Source: Candidatus Omnitrophota bacterium (GTDB taxonomy: Bacteria > Omnitrophota > Omnitrophia > Omnitrophales > Aquincolibacteriaceae). Taken from it: a DNA stretch of 11,725 bases. Positions 1 through 7,364 of the stretch are shown piece after piece; within the stretch, counting starts at the first letter, position 1, and each line of letters starts with the position of its first letter. The DNA lies in assembly GCA_023247135.1 (NCBI GenBank), contig JAHFHB010000033.1, positions 1 through 11,725 of the forward strand. The letters are read 5' to 3'. The position numbers and the translations under genes are program-made. The notes beneath the pieces were generated by a model, which saw only the letters and a list, made by a program, of their open reading frames with translations, was not told the origin of the DNA and made no database searches.

Positions 1-2
1 GT

Positions 3-425
3 CAAATCGCCGAGCTCGGCATTTACCCGGCCGTCGATCCGCTGGGCTCCACGTCGCGCATGCTCGATCCGCGCGTCGTCGGCGAAGAGCATTACAAAAC
101 CGCCCGCGAAGTGCAGCGTATTTTGCAGCGCTACAAGGACTTGAAAGACATCATCGCGATTTTGGGTATCAACGAACTTTCCGAAGAGGACCGCCAGCTG
201 GTCGCGCGCGCCCGTAAAATCGAGCGCTTTCTGTCGCAGCCGTTTTCGGTCGCTGAGGCGTTCACAGGGCTTAAGGGGAAATACGTGACGTTGAAAGAAA
301 CGATTTCGAGTTTTCGCCGTGTCGCGGCGGGAGAATTCGATCATATTCCTGAGCAGTGCTTTTACATGGCCGGCGGCATCGAAGACGTCGTCGAGGCCCA
401 TGAAAAAATGAAGGCCAAAGGATAA
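3..425 (+). CDS. atpD: F-type ATP synthase beta subunit, C-terminal part
   Basis: This is the C-terminal 140 residues of the catalytic beta subunit of F1Fo ATP synthase; the gene begins before the window. The open frame runs from base 3. It carries the typical AELGIYPAVDPLGSTSRML stretch, the RVVGEEHY motif and the C-terminal helical domain with NELSEEDR, the counterpart of the DELSEED lever that touches gamma. The nucleotide-binding P-loop lies outside the window. The ATG at base 60 is an internal Met, not a start. The stop is followed 2 bases later by atpC, the usual D-C gene order, so both belong to one operon. The family identification is secure from these motifs. Confidence 0.97.
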   Translation, partial: QIAELGIYPAVDPLGSTSRMLDPRVVGEEHYKTAREVQRILQRYKDLKDIIAILGINELSEEDRQLVARARKIERFLSQPFSVAEAFTGLKGKYVTLKETISSFRRVAAGEFDHIPEQCFYMAGGIEDVVEAHEKMKAKG

Positions 426-427
426 GC

Positions 428-706
428 ATGCAGCCGTACTTCCGCATACAAATCACGACTCCGCAGGGACACGAGTACAGCGGGGAAGTCGTGCATGCCC
501 GCGTGCCCGTCCCCGGGGGCTCCGTCGGCATTCTTGCCAACCACGCACCTTACATCACGGCGGCGGCAGGCGGCATTTGCGAAGTACGTGAAAAAGACGG
601 CTCTGAAAAAAGTTTTAACGTAGGCGCCGGTTTTTTCACCGTCTCACACAACCAGGCCGTTCTGCTGACTCAAACCTTTCAGGCTGCTCAGCCTCAAACG
701 GTATGA
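428..706 (+). CDS. atpC: F-type ATP synthase epsilon subunit, short form
   Basis: This is the epsilon subunit of the F1 central stalk, 92 residues. The N-terminal beta-sandwich domain is recognisable from ITTPQG near residue 9, VPVPGGSVGILANHAPYIT around residues 27-45, and the GAGFFTV strand near residue 67. Epsilon is usually about 130-140 residues and ends in a two-helix domain that can inhibit ATP hydrolysis. Here the protein stops after the beta domain, so that domain is absent. Short epsilons of this kind are known in some lineages, such as green sulfur bacteria. AAAGGA lies 5 bases before the ATG. The stop overlaps the nuoJ start in ATGA, coupling ATP synthase to complex I genes. Confidence 0.93.
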   Translation: MQPYFRIQITTPQGHEYSGEVVHARVPVPGGSVGILANHAPYITAAAGGICEVREKDGSEKSFNVGAGFFTVSHNQAVLLTQTFQAAQPQTV

Positions 707-1200
707 GCCAGGCGCTTCTCTTCTATTTTTTTGCAGCGGTCGCCGTCCTCAGCGCCCTGGGCGTTGTTTTTCACCCCCGCCCCGCGCGCGCCCTGCTCTG
801 CCTGGTGGTCACCATGTTTGCACTGGCCGTGCATTTTACCCTGCTCGGCGCCTATTTTGTGGCCATGGCACACCTGATCGTTTATGCCGGCGCCGTGCTA
901 GTTCTATTCCTTTTTGTGATCATGCTGCAAGGCGCGGGCGCCCGCGAAATCGCACTGCATCAGCGCTTCAACATTATTTACCTTTTGCCCGCCGGACTTG
1001 TGAGTATTTTACTCGCCGGCGGACTGATCGCCCTGATCCGCGGTTCTGCTTTTCAGGCTCTCAAATCCGTCGATGGTACCGCGGAAAATATCGGAACCCT
1101 GCTTTTCAGCCAATATCTTTTACCCTTCGAGTGGACATCGCTTCTGATTTTGCTCGGCGTGTTCGCCGCGATTGCGCTCGCCAAAAAGGACGCAGCATGA
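703..1200 (+). CDS. nuoJ: NADH-quinone oxidoreductase subunit J
   Basis: This is the membrane subunit J of respiratory complex I, 165 residues, in the usual size range. About five hydrophobic segments are visible. The hallmark is YAGAVLVLFLFVIML around residues 61-75, which corresponds to TM3 with the pi-bulge of NuoJ. A late acidic residue in LPFEWTSLLILLG is also typical. NuoJ links the quinone-side subunits to the antiporter-like subunits and helps carry the conformational or electrostatic signal. The ATG overlaps the atpC stop and the TGA overlaps the nuoK start, both by 4 bases. No separate promoter space exists, so expression should depend on the upstream atp transcript. Confidence 0.95.
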   Translation: MSQALLFYFFAAVAVLSALGVVFHPRPARALLCLVVTMFALAVHFTLLGAYFVAMAHLIVYAGAVLVLFLFVIMLQGAGAREIALHQRFNIIYLLPAGLVSILLAGGLIALIRGSAFQALKSVDGTAENIGTLLFSQYLLPFEWTSLLILLGVFAAIALAKKDAA

Positions 1201-1499
1201 TTCCCGCAACCCATTACCTGATTTTGAGCGTTACCCTTTTCTCGATTGGGATTCTGGGCGTTTTGATCCGGCGCAACATCCTGCTAATTCTCCTTTCGAT
1301 TGAACTCATGCTGAATGCCGCCAACTTGAATTTAATCGCCGGCTCGGCCATGCATGGCCGGCTGGACGGCCAGCTCAGCGCTTTTTTTGTGATGGTGGTT
1401 GCCGCGGCGGAAGTCACGATCGGCCTGGCGATTGCCGTCTTGCTTTTCCGGCAGAAAAATTCCGTCGATACGCACGAGATTAAAGAACTGAAAGGGTGA
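1197..1499 (+). CDS. nuoK: NADH-quinone oxidoreductase subunit K
   Basis: This is the small antiporter-like subunit K of complex I (homologous to MrpC), exactly 100 residues as is usual. Three membrane segments are evident. The two conserved buried glutamates are present at the standard positions: E36 in LLSIELMLNAANLNL and E72 in AAAEVTIGLAIA. Both are part of the proton path between NuoJ and NuoN. The frame is open further upstream to base 1131, but the ATG at 1197 is chosen. It gives the canonical length and N-terminus and overlaps the nuoJ stop in ATGA. NuoL starts 2 bases after the stop codon. Confidence 0.96.
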   Translation: MIPATHYLILSVTLFSIGILGVLIRRNILLILLSIELMLNAANLNLIAGSAMHGRLDGQLSAFFVMVVAAAEVTIGLAIAVLLFRQKNSVDTHEIKELKG

Positions 1500-1500
1500 C

Positions 1501-3402
1501 ATGCTCACCATTGCCGGTTTAATTTTTGCGATTCCGATTCTGATTGCCGCGCTCATTTGCGGCTTTCTTTTGAAGAAGCCCCACGCAGCGGCGCGCCTGG
1601 CGACGGCCGGCATGTTCAGCTGTTTTCTGATGGCGCTTGCACTGGCGCCGCAGATTCTCGACCTTCAGCATAAACACGCTTTGCCTGTGGAAACCAGCGT
1701 CATCTGGATCGGGCTCAAAGGACTCACCATCGAGTTCGGTATTCTGCTGGACGGTCTTAGCTACCTGATGCTGCTGGTTGTGACCGGCATCGGCACGCTG
1801 ATCTTCCTTTATTCCATGACCTACATGCACGGCGATGAAAGCTATTCACGCTTTTTTGCCAGCTTGTCGCTGTTTGCATTCTCCATGCTCGGCATTGTTT
1901 TCTCCAACAACCTCATTCAAACCTTCATCTTCTGGGAACTCGTGGGCCTGAGCTCTTACCTGCTGATCGGATTCTGGTATCAAAAACCCGAAGCCTCCCT
2001 GGCCGGCAAAAAAGCTTTTCTCACCACACGCGTCGGCGATGTCGGCATGATGTTCGGCATCCTTTTGCTCTGGGGCCATTTGGCCGCGCAGAATTCCGGC
2101 ACGTTTAATTTCATGGCACTGAAAGCGCATCCGGGCCTGACAGCCATCCCCGCTTTGAGCATGACTCTGATCGGCCTGGGCCTTTTCATGGGAGCTGTGG
2201 GGAAATCCGCCCAAGTGCCTTTGCATGTGTGGCTGCCGGATGCCATGGAAGGCCCCACGCCGGTCAGCGCCCTGATTCATGCGGCCACCATGGTCGCGGC
2301 CGGTGTTTTCCTGCTCGCGCGTATTTTCTTTTTGCTCGAACTCAGCCCGACGACGCTCCATATCATCGCCTGGACCGGCACCGTCACTTCCCTTTTGGCC
2401 GCGCTCATTGCCGTGGTGCAAAGCGATATCAAAAAAATTCTGGCTTACTCCACGCTCAGCCAGCTCGGCTACATGGTCATGGCCATCGGCCGGGGCCATG
2501 TCGAAGCGGGCATGTTTCATCTCACGACGCATGCTTTTTTCAAAGCCCTGCTTTTCCTCGGCGCCGGCAGTTTCATTCATGCCTTGCATACGCAGAGTAT
2601 TTGGGACATGGGTGCTTACGGCCAGAAAAAATTCCTGGCCCTCTTTAAAAAGATGCCGGTCACCAGCCTGACGTTTATCGCCGGCACGCTGGCGCTCATG
2701 GGTATTCCCCCCACCAGTGGTTTTTTCAGCAAGGAAGAAATCCTTACCGCCGCCCAAAGCGGGCCGCAGCTGATGTTCATCTGTGCGGCCACGGTCGTTT
2801 TTTTAACCGCCTTTTACATGGGCCGTCTTTCGGGCGCCATTTTCCTGCCCGGCACCATTCATACGCTTCAGCACGAGGACCCTCACGAACTGCATGAACC
2901 GCACGAGCCGGACTGGCGCATGCTTCTGCCGCTGGCCGTGCTCGGTGTCCTGGCGCTCATCGGCGGATTCTTGCCCATTCGCGATCTCTTGCCCGAAGCC
3001 CACGGGCATCAGGACGGCGGGTCCTTTCTTTTAATTCTCTCGCTCAGTCTCGCCGGCGCAGGTTTTCTGCTGGGCATTCTGCTCTTTCGCAATCATGATG
3101 AAAGCCGTGTTTCAACAGGGTTTATGGCCGTGCCGCGAATCCTGCTCGAACGGAAGTTTTTCTTTGACGACGCTTACGACTGGTTGATTCAAAACGTGCA
3201 GGAACGTGTCGCTTCCTTCTGCGATCTTTTTGAAAAAATCGTCGTGGTTGAAATCGGAGCAAATGGGATCGCTCGTTTGGCGCGCGGCGCCGGCAGTACC
3301 GCGCGCAAATTACAAACAGGCGTCGTACAGTTTTATGCGCTGGTCTTCACAGCCGGCCTGGGTCTTTTGATTTATCTTTTTGTTTCAGGGAGGCTCGGAT
3401 GA
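1501..3402 (+). CDS. nuoL: NADH-quinone oxidoreductase subunit L
   Basis: This is the distal antiporter-like proton-pumping subunit of complex I, 633 residues, normal for NuoL. Key residues are in place: E146 in FIFWELVGLSSYLL, D180 in TRVGDVG, K235 in GAVGKSAQVPLHVWLPDAM followed by EGPTPVSALIHAATMVAAG, K348 in HAFFKALLFLGAG, and K411 in PPTSGFFSKEEIL. These match E. coli E144, D178, K229, K342 and K399. The C-terminus from about residue 550 has the expected long amphipathic helix and a last membrane helix. A His/Glu-rich loop (HEDPHELHEPHEPD, near 458-471) lies between membrane segments. It starts 1 base after the nuoK stop and overlaps nuoM by 4 bases. The subunit appears fully functional. 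Confidence 0.97.
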   Translation: MLTIAGLIFAIPILIAALICGFLLKKPHAAARLATAGMFSCFLMALALAPQILDLQHKHALPVETSVIWIGLKGLTIEFGILLDGLSYLMLLVVTGIGTLIFLYSMTYMHGDESYSRFFASLSLFAFSMLGIVFSNNLIQTFIFWELVGLSSYLLIGFWYQKPEASLAGKKAFLTTRVGDVGMMFGILLLWGHLAAQNSGTFNFMALKAHPGLTAIPALSMTLIGLGLFMGAVGKSAQVPLHVWLPDAMEGPTPVSALIHAATMVAAGVFLLARIFFLLELSPTTLHIIAWTGTVTSLLAALIAVVQSDIKKILAYSTLSQLGYMVMAIGRGHVEAGMFHLTTHAFFKALLFLGAGSFIHALHTQSIWDMGAYGQKKFLALFKKMPVTSLTFIAGTLALMGIPPTSGFFSKEEILTAAQSGPQLMFICAATVVFLTAFYMGRLSGAIFLPGTIHTLQHEDPHELHEPHEPDWRMLLPLAVLGVLALIGGFLPIRDLLPEAHGHQDGGSFLLILSLSLAGAGFLLGILLFRNHDESRVSTGFMAVPRILLERKFFFDDAYDWLIQNVQERVASFCDLFEKIVVVEIGANGIARLARGAGSTARKLQTGVVQFYALVFTAGLGLLIYLFVSGRLG

Positions 3403-4853
3403 TTGCCTTTTTGCCCTGGATTCCACTCGCCGCGGCACTTGTCGTGTTATTTTCATCCGCGAAAAATGAACGCTTTCTGAAAACCATCACGCTCACAGCC
3501 TGCAGCCTTTGCTCGGTATCTGTTTTTATTTATTTTCTGAATTTCAAGCCTGAGGGCGGATTTCAATTTGTGACCGCGCGCCCCTGGCTGCCGGCCTTCG
3601 GCATTCAGTATAAATCAGGTTTTGACGGGATCAACCTCACCCTCTGCCTCCTGCACGCGCTTGTCTCACTCGCCGGCGCCTTTGTAGCCTGCGCTCCCAA
3701 GGAACGGCTAAAAGAATATTTGTTTTATTATTTAATCCTCACCGGCGGCATTTACGGCGTCTTTACCTCGCTAGATCTTTTCTTTCTGTATGTTTTTTTT
3801 GAAATGACGCTCATTCCGCTTTTCCCCATGATTGGAATCTGGGGCAGCAAGAATAAAGAATACGGCGCCATGAAGCTAACGCTCTTCATCACCACCGGCG
3901 CTGTATTGGCTTTTTTTGGACTATTGCTTTTTTATCGTGAAGCCGGAATACACTCGTTTGATCTTGTTCAACTCGCTCAAGTGCTGAAAGCCCGCGGCGG
4001 CTTTTCAATCGGCTTTCAGCATTTTGTCGCGCCCATGCTCATCGTCGGCTTCGGCGTAATTGCGTCGCTTTGGCCCGTTCACAGCTGGTCGCCCATCGGT
4101 TATGCCGCTGCGCCTACCGCCGTGAGTATGCTGCATGCCGGCGTGCTCAAGAAAATGGGGCCTTACCTGATTCTGCGCGTTGCGGTCACTTTTCTGCCGG
4201 AAGGCGTCAAACATGCCGCCCCCTGGCTCTCAGTCCTCGCCGGCATCGGCATCGTGTATGCGGGCCTTGCCGCCATCCGCCAGAGCGACATGAAATACAT
4301 GGTCGGTTTTTCGTCCGTAAGCCACATGGGCTATGTCCTGCTCGGCATCGCAGCCATGAATTCCGTCAGTCTCTCCGGCACGGTTCTCTTGATGTTCTCC
4401 CATGGCGTCATGGCTGCGTGCGCGTTTGCAGCGATTGGTTTCCTTTATGAGCACACACATGTGCGCAACTTGCACGATTTCGGCGGCCTGGCCAAAAGCA
4501 TGCCGTTTGTGGCACTCAGCCTGATCCTGGCCTGCCTGGCTTCGCTCGGGCTCCCCGGTTTTTCTAACTTTGTTTCCGAACTTCTGGTTTTCATCGGGGC
4601 CTGGCGCCAGTTTCCGGCCGTGGTCATCGCCGCTGTTTTTGGCGTACTCATTACCGCCATTTATCTTCTGCGGGCCGTAAGGGAGGTTTGCTACGGCAAA
4701 CCCAATCCGCGCTGGGCACATCTCAAAGACGCTCAAGGGTTCGCCGAACGCTTCCCTTTCATTCTCTTGCTCGGCGCCCTGCTTATTGCCGGAATCTGGC
4801 CGCACGTTTTGTTACGCGTGATTGAACCCGCGGTGGGGGCCCTTCTGTCATGA
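3399..4853 (+). CDS. nuoM: NADH-quinone oxidoreductase subunit M, TM7 lysine variant
   Basis: This is the middle antiporter-like subunit of complex I, 484 residues with about 14 membrane segments. Conserved features include E135 in VFFEMTLIPLFPMIGIWG (E. coli E144), SDMKYMVGFSSVSHMGYVLLG near 296-316, H335 in FSHGV, and E394 in FVSELLVF (E. coli E407). It differs at TM7-TM8. The usual AVK-P-PLH-WLPDAH pattern here reads GVIASLWPVHSWSPIGY (219-235), an ungapped match that puts Ile221 where the proton-path lysine (E. coli K234) normally sits. AAPTAVSMLHAGVLKKMG follows, with K251 and K252 at the K265 region. Related WSP-type NuoM sequences exist in other phyla as far as I recall. ATGA overlaps couple it to nuoL and nuoN. 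Confidence 0.95.
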   Translation: MIAFLPWIPLAAALVVLFSSAKNERFLKTITLTACSLCSVSVFIYFLNFKPEGGFQFVTARPWLPAFGIQYKSGFDGINLTLCLLHALVSLAGAFVACAPKERLKEYLFYYLILTGGIYGVFTSLDLFFLYVFFEMTLIPLFPMIGIWGSKNKEYGAMKLTLFITTGAVLAFFGLLLFYREAGIHSFDLVQLAQVLKARGGFSIGFQHFVAPMLIVGFGVIASLWPVHSWSPIGYAAAPTAVSMLHAGVLKKMGPYLILRVAVTFLPEGVKHAAPWLSVLAGIGIVYAGLAAIRQSDMKYMVGFSSVSHMGYVLLGIAAMNSVSLSGTVLLMFSHGVMAACAFAAIGFLYEHTHVRNLHDFGGLAKSMPFVALSLILACLASLGLPGFSNFVSELLVFIGAWRQFPAVVIAAVFGVLITAIYLLRAVREVCYGKPNPRWAHLKDAQGFAERFPFILLLGALLIAGIWPHVLLRVIEPAVGALLS

Positions 4854-6280
4854 ACCTCGCGCTTTTAATGCCTGAATGGATCGTGCTCGGCATCCTGATC
4901 ATTCTTACGGTCTTTGAACTGCTTTTAGTCGACAATGAGATTCTGTACAAGCGCGTGCGCAATATCATCCTGTTCGGTGGTCTGGCCAGTGTGGCTCTAG
5001 CCCTCATGGCTACGTCGGGCCAAACAGGTTCCGTGTTTAACGGCACGGTGATCGTCGATCCTTTCGGCACATTTTTCAAACTGCTCTTTACCGGCGCGCT
5101 GGCGGCTGTGATCCAGATGAGCCGCAGTTTCTTCAGAGCACGGCCCGAGAAAACGCATGAATTTTATCTGGTACTCTGGATTGCCCTTGCCGGATTTTTC
5201 CTGCTCGTCTCAAGCAATGATTTTCTGGTTTTTTTTCTGGGGCTCGAAACCGTCACGCTGTCTTTTTACATTCTCACGGCGTATCTTAAAAAAGATTCTG
5301 GGTCGATTGAGTCCGGCATGAAATATTTCATTCTCGGCTCGCTGGCCTCCGCCATTTTAGTTTACGGCATCAGCCTCATTTATGCGGTTGCGGGTTCCAC
5401 TGCGTTTCCCGCCGTGCGCCAGGCCTTCACCGCTGCGCCGCAGCACGGCATCCTTATCGCCGCTGCCTGCATGGTTCTCGCCGGCCTGTTTTTCAAAGTC
5501 GCGGCTTTTCCTTTCCAGCTCTGGGTGCCGGATGTTTATGAGGGCGCGCCGACTCCGGTCGTAGCGTTTCTTTCGGTCGCTTCCAAATCCGCGGGCTTTG
5601 CAGCTTTGCTCCGGATTCTTTGGACCGTTTTCCCCGCCCTCGAAAAAAAATGGCTCCTGGTTTTTCCTGCCGTTGCACTCTTGACCCTGCTTTACGGTAA
5701 CTTTGGCGCGCTTGTTCAGACACGCCTCAAGCGGCTGATGGGATATTCCAGCATCGGGCACGCCGGTTATCTCTTGATCGCACTCAGCGTGGGCGGCAAA
5801 TCCGGTCTCTCGGCCCTGCTTTACTACCTCGCGGCCTACGCCTTGACCACGCTAGCGCTGTTCGGCGGTATTTGCGCCGCGGAGCCCTATTTGAAAAGCG
5901 ATAAAATCGAAGCCTATCGCGGCCTGGGCAAACGCTCTCCCTTTTTAGCCGGCGTGATGTTTTTAGCGCTGCTCTCCTCGGCGGGCGTGCCGCCTCTGGC
6001 GGGATTCTCCGGAAAATTTCTCGTGCTTCTGGCCGCCGTGCAGGCTAATCTCAACTGGCTGGCATTCATTGGCGTGATGGCTGTAGCAGTTTCGCTTTAC
6101 TATTACCTGAACATCGTGCGCGTCATGTACTTCGATGAAAGTCCCCGCGAAGATTCCATTTCCGTCTGCCTTGCGACACGCGCGATGCTCACGCTTCTCA
6201 GTGCCGGCATTCTTGCCGCCGGAATTTTCCAGGCGCCGGTGCTGTCCTGGGCCGAAAACGCCGTCAAGTACCTGTTCTAA
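4850..6280 (+). CDS. nuoN: NADH-quinone oxidoreductase subunit N
   Basis: This is the proximal antiporter-like subunit of complex I, 476 residues, standard length. Proton-path residues are all present: E133 in FFLGLETVTLSFYILTAYL, K216 in GLFFKVAAFPFQLWVPDVY, K246 in SVASKSAGFAALLRI, and K389 in PPLAGFSGKFLVL. The motif EGAPTPVVAF follows the broken TM7 helix as in other NuoN proteins. It overlaps nuoM by 4 bases and is the last gene of the atp-nuo operon. No nuo gene follows; the next gene converges on the minus strand. Subunits A to I of complex I are not in this window. Confidence 0.96.
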   Translation: MNLALLMPEWIVLGILIILTVFELLLVDNEILYKRVRNIILFGGLASVALALMATSGQTGSVFNGTVIVDPFGTFFKLLFTGALAAVIQMSRSFFRARPEKTHEFYLVLWIALAGFFLLVSSNDFLVFFLGLETVTLSFYILTAYLKKDSGSIESGMKYFILGSLASAILVYGISLIYAVAGSTAFPAVRQAFTAAPQHGILIAAACMVLAGLFFKVAAFPFQLWVPDVYEGAPTPVVAFLSVASKSAGFAALLRILWTVFPALEKKWLLVFPAVALLTLLYGNFGALVQTRLKRLMGYSSIGHAGYLLIALSVGGKSGLSALLYYLAAYALTTLALFGGICAAEPYLKSDKIEAYRGLGKRSPFLAGVMFLALLSSAGVPPLAGFSGKFLVLLAAVQANLNWLAFIGVMAVAVSLYYYLNIVRVMYFDESPREDSISVCLATRAMLTLLSAGILAAGIFQAPVLSWAENAVKYLF

Positions 6281-6321
6281 CGGGCCAATCACAGACGTAG
6301 GCAGAATGGCCCTTTCTCTTT
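6281..6321 (+). terminator. Possible Rho-independent terminator after nuoN
   Basis: GGGCCA (6282-6287) pairs with TGGCCC (6307-6312), leaving a 19-base loop, and is followed by the pyrimidine run TTTCTCTTT. It starts directly after the nuoN stop. The stem is short and the loop long, so efficiency is uncertain. On the minus strand no U-tract follows, so it would act only for the plus-strand operon. Confidence 0.45.
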
Positions 6322-6817
6322 ACATCTTCCGGCTATCGTAGGCCCAGTGAAGCAGGGCTTGCCGCTGCCGCTTCCGGCAGTCCCAATCTCCTCGAATACA
6401 ATTTTTCTGAAGCTGCGCCACATGGCGCCGGATAGCGAACCACCTCTTGATCTGGCGCTCATCTTCTGAGGGGAACCTTCGCCCCGAGTAATAGCGGCAA
6501 TACCATTGGAACCATCCGCGCGGATCGTCGGGATGAATCCATCTTTTTCTTCTCCATGCAGATAACGGCTGGCTGGCGTTCACTCCAAAAAAATTAATTT
6601 CAGGGTCATGTCCTTCGGAGCAAAGCTTGGCTTCCTTGAACCACTCGGCAGGAAATTCTTTTTTGCAGTCCGTCATATATTTGCCGCCAAAGATGCCGAG
6701 CCTAAGCATTTCTTTCGGGGTAAGCTCCGGTTTAAATCGCGGGTCGAAATTTTTTCCAGCCGGCTCTGTCAACCGATAGCGGTAATTTTTCTGCATCTTG
6801 TCGTTAACGATCACCAT
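6320..6817 (-). CDS. Conserved protein of unknown function, Cys/Trp/Arg-rich
   Basis: This is a soluble, basic protein of 165 residues from the ATG at 6817; a TTG at 6826 would add three residues and is less likely. No signal peptide or membrane segment is seen. Order from the N-terminus: YRYRLTEPAG, then FDPRFKPELTPKEMLRLGIF and GGKYMTDCKKEFP, then FGVNASQPLSAW, then DDPRGWFQWYCRYYSGRR, then HVAQLQKNC and QRQALLHWAYDSR at the C-terminus. The dense pattern of Trp, Tyr, Arg and five Cys suggests a tightly conserved fold. I recall similar proteins of unassigned function in many bacteria and some eukaryotes, but cannot name the family. Ribosome site is weak. It converges on nuoN and follows the broken vWA gene on the same strand. 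Confidence 0.8.
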   Translation of the reverse strand: MVIVNDKMQKNYRYRLTEPAGKNFDPRFKPELTPKEMLRLGIFGGKYMTDCKKEFPAEWFKEAKLCSEGHDPEINFFGVNASQPLSAWRRKRWIHPDDPRGWFQWYCRYYSGRRFPSEDERQIKRWFAIRRHVAQLQKNCIRGDWDCRKRQRQALLHWAYDSRKM

Positions 6818-6862
6818 TTTAAACAAAACTTTTACCCGAAGGGTACCGGGACCTCTTCTATT

Positions 6863-7275
6863 TTAACGCTTGGCTGAGTTGGCAGCATCCCGAGCAGCGG
6901 CTTTTTTGGCAGCATCGGCCGCCGGCCCCTGCCCTGCCGCAAGCTGATTGTTCCAGTTCTGGACGCCCTTATCCAGGGATTTTTGTTCGGTTCGCCAGAT
7001 GGCTTCGGCTCATCATTAATTCCCCTCGGTATCGCCGTAGGCCGCCACTTCGGGAAGCGTGCAATACGACATGCCGCTGGTTTCTTCGCCGTCGCTGATT
7101 AAAATGATGGTCTTCTTGACTGCCGCCAGCTTGGTCGTGCCACCCATCCTTGGTCATTCATACTCCCGGAGGCGTCAGAAATAATTTCTATTTCGGCCGG
7201 AGTTTGTGCGTAAATTTTTGGGCAGGTGAAAAGAAAAATTGCGGAAAGAATGGGTATCCATCGGCTGTTTCGCAT
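6863..7275 (-). pseudogene. Broken secreted vWA-domain protein gene
   Basis: The gene begins well: AGGAGG, 7 bases, then ATG at 7275. The first frame encodes a signal peptide of about 24 residues (hydrophobic core ILSAIFLF, end KIYAQ), then IEIISDASGSMND, the DxSxS MIDAS motif of von Willebrand factor A domains. That frame ends at 7099 after 58 residues. A second frame picks up the domain with GGTTKLAAVKKTIILISDGEETSG (MIDAS Thr and the late Asp strand) and meets TAA-TGA-TGA at 7010-7018. The same frame then continues as AEAIWRTEQKSLDKG to an Ala/Lys-rich end stopping at 6863. The MIDAS pieces are squeezed into about 60 residues instead of about 110, so an internal deletion is likely besides the frameshift and stops. 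Confidence 0.75.
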
Positions 7276-7282
7276 ATTGGAG

Positions 7283-7288
7283 CCTCCT
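7283..7288 (-). promoter_or_regulatory. Strong ribosome binding site of the broken vWA gene
   Basis: The minus strand reads AGGAGG 7 bases before the ATG at 7275. This near-perfect Shine-Dalgarno supports that the remnant was once a real expressed gene and fixes its start, although the frame beyond it is now short. Confidence 0.7.
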
Positions 7289-7335
7289 AGATATATTGCC
7301 TCAGTCTGCGGGTTCGATCAAGGGGTATTGCACCT

Positions 7336-7362
7336 CATATGATGGCGGATTTTTCATATGAT
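7336..7362. repeat. Direct repeat of palindrome-containing CATATGAT
   Basis: TCATATGAT occurs ending at 7343 and again ending at 7362, a spacing of 19 bases or nearly two helical turns. Each copy contains the palindrome CATATG. The pair lies just after the mscS stop and before the vWA remnant in the 89-base gap. It could be an operator for the vWA gene, or chance in an AT-rich gap. Confidence 0.3.
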
Positions 7363-7364
7363 TA

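Noticed and set aside
1846..2757. A 303-codon open frame on the minus strand opposite nuoL
   Set aside because: It is the antisense of a strongly conserved nuoL region, has low-complexity composition and no recognisable domain, and has no ribosome site that fits the operon layout.
6608..6877. An 89-codon plus-strand frame over the conserved 165-residue gene
   Set aside because: Shadow of the minus-strand gene, whose Trp/Cys motif pattern is far more protein-like.
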